A stretch of 64,000 nt of DNA from Diphasiastrum complanatum (lineage: Eukaryota; Streptophyta; Lycopodiopsida; Lycopodiales; Lycopodiaceae): the NCBI GenBank assembly GCA_029204225.1, contig CM055104.1, positions 51,252,294 through 51,316,293 of the forward strand. The letters run 5' to 3'. Below the pieces are notes generated by a model. That model was not told where the DNA came from. It did no database searches and was given only the letters and a program-made list of their open reading frames with translations. Below, one piece after another: positions 58,684 to 64,000 of this stretch (position 1 is its first letter; each line of letters starts with the position of its first letter). The translations under genes were made by a program, and so were the position numbers.

Positions 58684-60426
58684 ATGTCCGTGGATAGGAG
58701 AAAGTAGACAAGGAGGGACTTCTTCTCTCCTGGCTCATCCTCAGCCCCTGTGGTGGCCATGACCCCTCCTGCTAGACATAGAACGCGCAACCGCAGCAGG
58801 TGGCTCTCTGAGATATGCAAGTACCAGAGATCAACTGCTCTGTTGATCCAAGGGCTCCATTCTACCGTGCTGTCCGAAACATAACAAGAAATGATCTCGG
58901 ACAGCTGGTCAGATTTACATCCGGTGCTCTTCAGTGCCTTCAGGAGGCTGCTGAAGATTACCTTAGTCTTTTTCTTGAAGATTCATTTTTGCTTGCCATC
59001 CATTCCAAGAGAGTCACCATAATGCCCAAGGATTTTCAGCTCCTGATGAGAATGAGGGATAAGTTTTGTAGGTTACACGTATCTCAGCCTTCTGCTCCCA
59101 GGCCAACTCCTGTAGATAGGACTGATCTTCCTACAAAGCATCCTAGGAAACAGAGAGCCCCCAAGAGAGCTCCAAAGAAAGTAAAGATTGTAGACACCAC
59201 AGATTCTGTGAAACCTGACCCGGAATCAATTGTAGATAACGTTGTTGTTGATAATGTTGTAAATATACCTATAGTTGTTTTGGATACCACTTTAATTCCT
59301 GTAGATACTACACATCCACCTCCTCCTCCTTCTCCAAATTTTTTTACATATATAGATTCGGATGAGTATCTTAAATTTGAGAAAGACATATCCGATGTTA
59401 TAGATATAATTGGTACTCCTTTTTGTTTTAGACTAGATGAACTTGATTTTAGTATTAATTTTAGAGTTCTAGATTGCTTGGATCTCAAAGACAGACGGAC
59501 TTCTATCAATAATCATGTGATAGTCCGGGCTGACACTCTTGCGATTTGACATTGGAAGAGATTCATCCAATGAGTTGTTGGTGCTGAGTAACTTTCTACT
59601 CCAAGCCTTCAAGGAGAATAATGACACATTGTCACAGTGTCTGACAAGTGGATTCACACCAGCAACAAAGTATCTGCTCATCCCTTATCATACCGAGCAA
59701 GATATATTATTTTTATGCATTAACATTGGCATTTTCAATTTAAATAGTTCTCAGAATTGTCGCTAAAAGACTTTCAATCTTATTTTGCAGTGACCACTGG
59801 AGTTTAACCCTGATCTCTATTAAGAGATCTGTAAATAATAGTATCAAAGGTTTTTGTGTCAAGATGAATTCGGCGAGAAATACGCATAAGGATGTAGATA
59901 TATATCTGCCATATTTAAGTAAATATATTCTTACAGATGTTTCCCATTCCGTGGACTGGGAGATCGTGAGTTTGGAGGTAAACTCTGTCTTTCTTAATAG
60001 CATGTTGAAATTAGTATTCTAATGTAATTGTTTCATTCTAATTCATTCTGTTTCATAATTGATTTCTTTTGTGCTGAATTATTTTGCAGTCACCACAACA
60101 AAATGATTCTTTCAGCTGTGGTTGGTACACATTATACAATGCAAAGCTATTTTTTGAGTGGTTCAACCTTCAGCAAGATGTTGATATTTCTAAGGTAATA
60201 AATTCTGGGTATTCTTATTTTGGAATCATGATTAGTTTTCTATTTTGCTGATGTTTTTTAGCCATTACTAATACATGAATGTTCTATTTTGCAGTTTACA
60301 CTTCCTAAGTACACATCAAGCCAGGTATACAGATTCAGACAAGAAATCATCCTGAGTATACTGGCTAGGGCAAGGCTTCAGCCTCCCTTTATTGATGATG
60401 GTGCAAAGGATGATTTAGTTGTATAA
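58684..60426 (+). pseudogene. H3U: histone H3-like fold fused to Ulp1-type protease, copy B
   Basis: ATG 58684 (MSVDRRK, TAG) or 58759 opens a basic tail, then RWLSEICKYQRSTALLI (H3: ALREIRKYQKSTELLI). One base is missing near 58848. The frame resumes PRAPFYRAVRNIT, FTSGALQCLQEAAEDYL and RVTIMPKDFQLLMRMR, covering the H3 fold to about 59069. LLIPRAPF and LQEAAEDYL are closer to plant CENH3 than to canonical H3. A basic Pro/Lys linker (TKHPRKQRAPKRAPKKVK) and a 150-residue domain follow. Protease exons are 59791-59977 (DHWSLTLISI, KMNSARN), 60090-60194 (SPQQNDSFSCGWYTLYNAK) and 60295-60426 (FTLPKYTSSQVYRF, TAA). His, Gln and Cys of the C48 (Ulp1/SUMO protease) family are present; the Asp position appears to be Asn. 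Confidence 0.8.
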
Positions 60427-60755
60427 ATTAAGATTTGAACAAATACAAATAGCATAGAAAAAAAATACATGTATAGGACTCATAGAAAAATATACATTTA
60501 TATATCATATGCTGCTCCATTTTATGAATTTGGGAGCACAAAATACATGTACTGATGCCCAACTTGGGCTTTCATTTATTGAATGAAAGAGTGTATACAC
60601 AGATTTCTACTAAAGCTTATTTGAAACTATTGTTCTCCCACAATGGTGATTGTTGTAGGTAGATCTTTGCAGCACATTATCAGTTCCTGTCTTTTTCACA
60701 TCTGTGACATGACAAATATTAGTGAATGTGCAATTGTAAATGATGACATTTTCTA

Positions 60756-61999
60756 TTATTTTGTTCTATTTTGACATGGCAATAAACATAAAGTACTTAC
60801 GAGTCTTCTGTTGATGATAAATCTGAAATATGTTGGTAGATTGGTTTGTAATAGCATGAGCTCTGTTCTGATAAAATCAAGCTTCCAATGTTCTTCCACC
60901 TCAACCACAGTCAAATATTCCTCATTGTAGATAATGCTTATCTCCATTCGGTTTGTGTGACCATTTAGTTCAAAGTCTTGATCCAGTGGTAGCCATGTAC
61001 CTTCAATTTTCTTGTATCTCTGGTAGCTAAATGTGAGACTGAGCATTTGCTTTTTGATATGATAATGAAAGATCATTGAGGACTTTTTAATCCTGCATTC
61101 TATGTCATTATTTGTTTTACTATCCCAGCCTTGATTCATGAGATCTGACAAAGTCTCATATGATAAATCCTTGCAAACAAATAAAGTTGGTGTCCTACGA
61201 ACACTAGCACTCGAGAAAAAATCAACAAATATATGTAATGAGATAAACCAACTTAGGTGAACAATTTTCGAGCCTGTGCTTATCTTCATAGCATTTCTAA
61301 TATCAATTAGTAGCTTGCATCTCAAGGATTCAGAAACAATGCTGTCAGGAGTAGGCCACTCATCACTTTGAAAACTAGGCAATGGAATTGCTTTGAGCTT
61401 GCCAAAACCTCCATCTATTTGTGGCGTATATAAAGTTTCATAAAAATAGATACCACAATCTGCAAGTTCCTTTGGACTTCTTCCTCTGTATTGTAGCTTT
61501 CCAACATCAGAGAGAATCATGTCTAATATTCCTGCAAGTTATTGTGCGGGCTCCCATTCACTTATGCATGATGGATATAAATCTGAAAAAAAAAAACAAT
61601 GTTGAGGCATTTAAATCATAATTTGAAGAGCATCAATAAAGAAAATCACCTATGATTGCTGTAGAGTGCATATGTTTTGAAATACTTACAATTACATTCT
61701 TGATGATCATGAGGATTGATATCATGTACTTTGATTTCTGAATGCATATATACATGTTGTTCTAAGACTTCTGATATAGATTGACCTCCCGGGGTAGTCT
61801 TAAACTCCAAAATTTTTGCTTTCCAATAAGATTTGTAAGTCATTTTTGCTCTTTTCTTTTGTCAAAAATTGCCCTTTGATGATGGATGCAGCAATACCCA
61901 TGAGTTCTTCGTATATTTTGTTGGCTTCCAGTTATCAGCTTCATCTTTCTCATTGTAAAGAATCACAAAATCGATTGTAGATCTGGGTCTCCTTGCCAT
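60756..61999 (-). pseudogene. Gene Y, copy B
   Basis: ATG 61999 opens MARRPRSTIDFVILYNEKDE, NSWVLLHPSSKGNF, one TGA, then KMTYKSYWKAKILEFKTTPG and VLEQHVYMHSEIKVHDINP. The donor TTGTAAGTAT near 61688 and an acceptor near 61583 bound the intron. Exon 2 carries a second TAA (WEPAQ, stop) before LAGILDMILSDVGKLQYRGR, then LPSFQSDEWPTPDSIVSES, LSWFISLHIFVDFFSSASVR and a C-terminal ISIIYNEEYLTVVEVEEHW. About 340 residues. Both ends of the protein carry an I-x-x-I-Y-N-E motif. The family is not recognised. It lies next to the right TIR and converges with H3U. Confidence 0.72.
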
Positions 62000-62431
62000 T
62001 GCTATTTTCAAATCTTGGGCGCCAAAAATCTCTCTGATATGATACTTAATTTCAATTTTTTTTTTATCACATTTAATCTAATGTGAATGCCAACATAGTC
62101 ACAGTTACTACGTATACCATATTTTATGTAACTGTACATACTGTATTTCTATAACTGTAACTAGTATAGTTAGAAAAATTCATTATACTAACCAGCATAG
62201 TCAAGTAAATTTAACTTGAAGTATTGACGTCGGGCAGATTAGCACATGTCGGGAGGAAGAAGAAACCAATGGGATATGTCCGTGCCGCCTGGACACAAAT
62301 TTCAAAGTTTTCTGTATTGCATTTTTATTTCTAAGTTAATTTGAACTACGTTACATAGATTTCAAATCTGTGCATTTTGATTGGGCCTGGTGACGGTCGA
62401 AACTAAAGAAAAAAAATAAAAGTATCTTTCC

Positions 62432-62466
62432 AAAGGGTCTTTTTGATATTGAGAACTCGTCTAATG
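62432..62466 (-). repeat. Right 35-bp terminal inverted repeat of copy B
   Basis: It reads inward CATTAGACGAGTTCTCAATA, pairing with 52754-52788. It is followed directly by LTR sequence. Confidence 0.93.
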
Positions 62467-62535
62467 ATATGTTGTCTTTCTAACACAAGATCGTTTTATG
62501 GATTTTAGATCTTTATTGATCTGAAATCTTTCACA
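62467..62535 (+). repeat. LTR, right part, after transposon copy B
   Basis: It continues the LTR from 52753. It matches, inverted, the end of the LTR at 9590 and ends TTTCACA. Confidence 0.85.
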
Positions 62536-62757
62536 TGGTATCAGATCTTGTGTTTCAGGTTATGAAGGCGACAATCACATCTATGAATGCTTTGGAGAAG
62601 ATATCAATGCTAGAGCATGCTAGATTGGATTCTACACCAAAATCGAGTTTGTTGCATATGTAGATTGGATCTTTTGTAGATCAAAACCCTATATAGAGTT
62701 ATAATCTTGATCAATTCCAATTTCACACATTTCATATTGGATTTGGCCGATTTAATC
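62536..62757 (+). mobile_element. PBS and leader remnant of the split LTR element
   Basis: TGGTATCAGATC at 62536 follows the LTR end. The next 200 bp (GCTAGAGCATGCTAGATTGG, GATCAAAACCCTATATAGAG) match, inverted, 9370-9580. No coding part survives; at about 62758 the sequence changes. Confidence 0.75.
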
Positions 62758-62894
62758 AGAATCTACTACAACATAAAATTTCAAAAGCAAAAAAATAGAA
62801 CACAGAACTTTTAGTGATCAATGAGTAGACAAGTGGAATCTTGAAACACTTGCGAGTTTTGGAAGAAATCGACCTTACAGAGCTGGATGAGCTT

Positions 62895-63145
62895 CCGCTT
62901 CTGTGAAGCTTGTCCATTAAGCCATCATGCTCCTGAGGCTTCTCATGAGCTATTGTGGATGGAAATGTTCCACAGTCTGTGCCTGCCACATTTGTGTGAA
63001 CCGCGTGACCATGAGCTGTAGTTTCAGTAGCGAGATGATCAACACATCAGTTAGTGGTGTGCCCAGTCCAAGGCTTCTCAGCCTTCTTGTGACCGAACAT
63101 GCTCATCAACCCTTTGTCTTGTTGATTGCTCGATATCTTTAGATA
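62895..63145 (-). pseudogene. Dehydrin-like gene fragment (exon 1 part)
   Basis: The minus strand reads QQDKGLMSMFGHKKAEKPW, GHTTN, a TGA, then THGHAVHTN-like and His-rich sequence, and EHDGLMDKLHRSGSSSS. GLMDKLHRSGSSSS is a dehydrin S-segment, and KGL..FGHKK occurs in dehydrin-type LEA proteins. A GTAAGG donor follows directly after the Ser run, where plant dehydrin genes usually have their intron, so this is genomic and not a retrocopy. No second exon with K-segments is seen, and the stop makes it non-functional. Dehydrins are hydrophilic desiccation and cold protectants. Confidence 0.5.
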
Positions 63146-63271
63146 ATTTGAAGACAAAAAGTCCCAAAATATACAAGGATCGGTTCAAACAAAATGCTAC
63201 CTATAAACGAAACGACTAATGAGCTCAACATATGACAAAAATTGGGAGATGGAATTGATTTTTCTCAGTGA

Positions 63272-63490
63272 ACAATGATAAATCACTAGTCACTTTTGAT
63301 TGGAACATATGGTAATAATTGTTGCTTACCATGAGCAAAATTGTTTTACATTAGGTAAATTGTTTTTACTGTTGGTAAAAACATCAGTCATTTTTCACCT
63401 CCGGTAAATCAATTTTAAGAGGAACGGAACCTTACAAAGTGTAAGGTTCCTCTGATGTGTGAAGTTGTTACAGCTGTCATATTCTTCCAA
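63272..63490. repeat. 219-bp dispersed repeat, copy 2
   Basis: An inverted match to 10592-10810 with scattered differences. It lies about 180 bp upstream of the TATA box of the S1 gene. Confidence 0.75.
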
Positions 63491-63670
63491 TTAAGGTTAT
63501 CTCAAAATACAAAGCAAATTTTTTAGAGTGGTTTACGCTTATTTATAGATGTTTTTGGCACAATGTTAGAACAATAAACAATTGGTTGGACTCTGGAGGT
63601 GTGAGTTAGGTTATGGAAAATGAACACGGGAAATGGGGACGGGAAAGGTGCTTGGTGGCATAAAAGTGTG

Positions 63671-63680
63671 TATATATAAT
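63671..63680 (+). promoter_or_regulatory. Probable TATA box of the S1-type gene
   Basis: TATATATAAT lies 120 bp before the start codon. It would place transcription start near 63700, within the GA repeat. Confidence 0.55.
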
Positions 63681-63681
<1 letters not shown>

Positions 63682-63724
<43 letters not shown>

Positions 63725-63732
63725 AGAGAGTT
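63682..63732 (+). repeat. (GA)n microsatellite in the presumed 5' UTR
   Basis: A GA dinucleotide run with a few GC interruptions. GA-rich tracts near plant transcription starts are common. Antisense Ser/Leu ORFs here are artefacts. Confidence 0.9.
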
Positions 63733-63799
63733 GGATCGAGTAAAGAAGGCGATTCAGGTTGACGGATACTTGTCCTTCGGTTTGTTCGGTTTGTACGTG

Positions 63800-64000
63800 A
63801 TGGCTTGCAGATTCTATGCAACTGAGTTGCAGGCGCTGCGGCAACGTAAATTCGACATCGGGATAGTTGCTATATTACTGGTCTTGCTGGTCGCTGGGTG
63901 CACGCCCGTGTCTGCCATAAATGGATCTTTCCGCGTGACGAACAATATCCCGGACAGTATAACAATGTCATGCGCATCAAAGCATGAAAACTTAGGATCG
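63800..64000 (+). CDS. S1-family (SPH) secreted protein, 5' part, cut by window edge
   Basis: ATG 63800 is the first in-frame ATG and the frame stays open to the edge (67 codons). The N-terminus is basic (QALRQRKF), followed by a hydrophobic signal-type segment IGIVAILLVLLVAGC, a likely cleavage after PVSA, then INGSFRVTNNIPDSITMSCA and SKHENLGS. The order V-x-N-x-I, a Cys after a hydrophobic strand, then SK-x-x-x-LG is the start of the plant self-incompatibility S1 domain. These small secreted proteins act in self-incompatibility in Papaver and have mostly unknown roles elsewhere. No stop or frameshift is seen. A TATA box and GA-rich leader lie upstream. It is the only gene in the window that looks like an intact host gene. 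Confidence 0.75.
   Translation, partial: MACRFYATELQALRQRKFDIGIVAILLVLLVAGCTPVSAINGSFRVTNNIPDSITMSCASKHENLGS

Larger units (their letters stand above)
52754..62466. mobile_element. Copy B: full-length four-gene DNA transposon (T, Z, H3U, Y)
   Basis: The ends are 35-bp inverted repeats (52754-52788 and 62432-62466) starting CATTAGANGAGTTCTC with a single mismatch. The inserted position inside an LTR is confirmed by the uninterrupted LTR at 9590-10237. Gene order is T plus, Z minus, H3U plus, Y minus: T and Z converge (gap about 157 bp), H3U and Y converge (gap about 330 bp), and Z and H3U diverge. All four genes have GT-AG introns of roughly 60-110 bp. No clear target duplication is visible (gtg / ata). 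Every gene carries at least one stop or frameshift, so this copy is probably no longer autonomous. Confidence 0.88.

Overview
The window is nuclear DNA of a land plant and is built almost entirely of nested transposable elements. Evidence for a plant: Ty1/copia and Ty3/gypsy elements primed by plant-type initiator-tRNA-Met (TGGTATCAGAGC) or tRNA-Asp-type sites, short GT-AG introns, captured pieces of S-adenosylhomocysteine hydrolase and of a dehydrin-like gene, and at the right edge the start of an S1-type self-incompatibility-like secreted protein (SPH). I cannot name the species. No rRNA, tRNA or CRISPR was seen.

Layout. 1-6903: a decayed minus-strand copia carrying a non-autonomous LTR element (63-4896, TSD CCAAT). 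6904-9145: an internally deleted copy (C) of a new transposon family. 9146-12062: LTR-element remains, a 219-bp repeat and gene fragments. 12063-22822: a gypsy-derived element (TSD ACGGG) whose left LTR is split by a copia (12070-18592, TSD TCATG) with one long ORF but a ruined reverse transcriptase. 22958-31689: LTR debris and a transposase gene (copy D) split by a young, apparently complete copia (25226-31382, TSD TAAAG). 32147-42669: LTR debris, a divergent gene-Z homologue, copia pieces and a minus-strand gypsy. 42670-47445: copy A of the new family. 47446-51143: a minus-strand gypsy relative of the 12-22 kb element carrying a rearranged SAHH fragment. 51144-52753: gene fragment and LTR. 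52754-62466: copy B, the full-length member. 62467-64000: rest of that LTR, a dehydrin-like fragment, the 219-bp repeat again, and the S1 gene start.

The main discovery is the family represented by copies A, B, C and D. Copy B is 9.7 kb with 35-bp terminal inverted repeats that differ at one base. It carries four spliced genes in two convergent pairs: T (transposase-like), Z (unknown, CxxC), H3U and Y (unknown). H3U encodes a histone H3 fold, closest by eye to centromeric CENH3, followed by a linker and a Ulp1/SUMO-type cysteine protease with catalytic His, Gln and Cys in place. Copy A repeats the Y/H3U/Z arrangement, and its H3U begins with an H3-tail-like ARTKSTAR. Exon boundaries are conserved between copies, so these were real genes; every copy in this window now has frameshifts or stops. 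I know of no described transposon with an H3-Ulp1 fusion, but I could not search for one.
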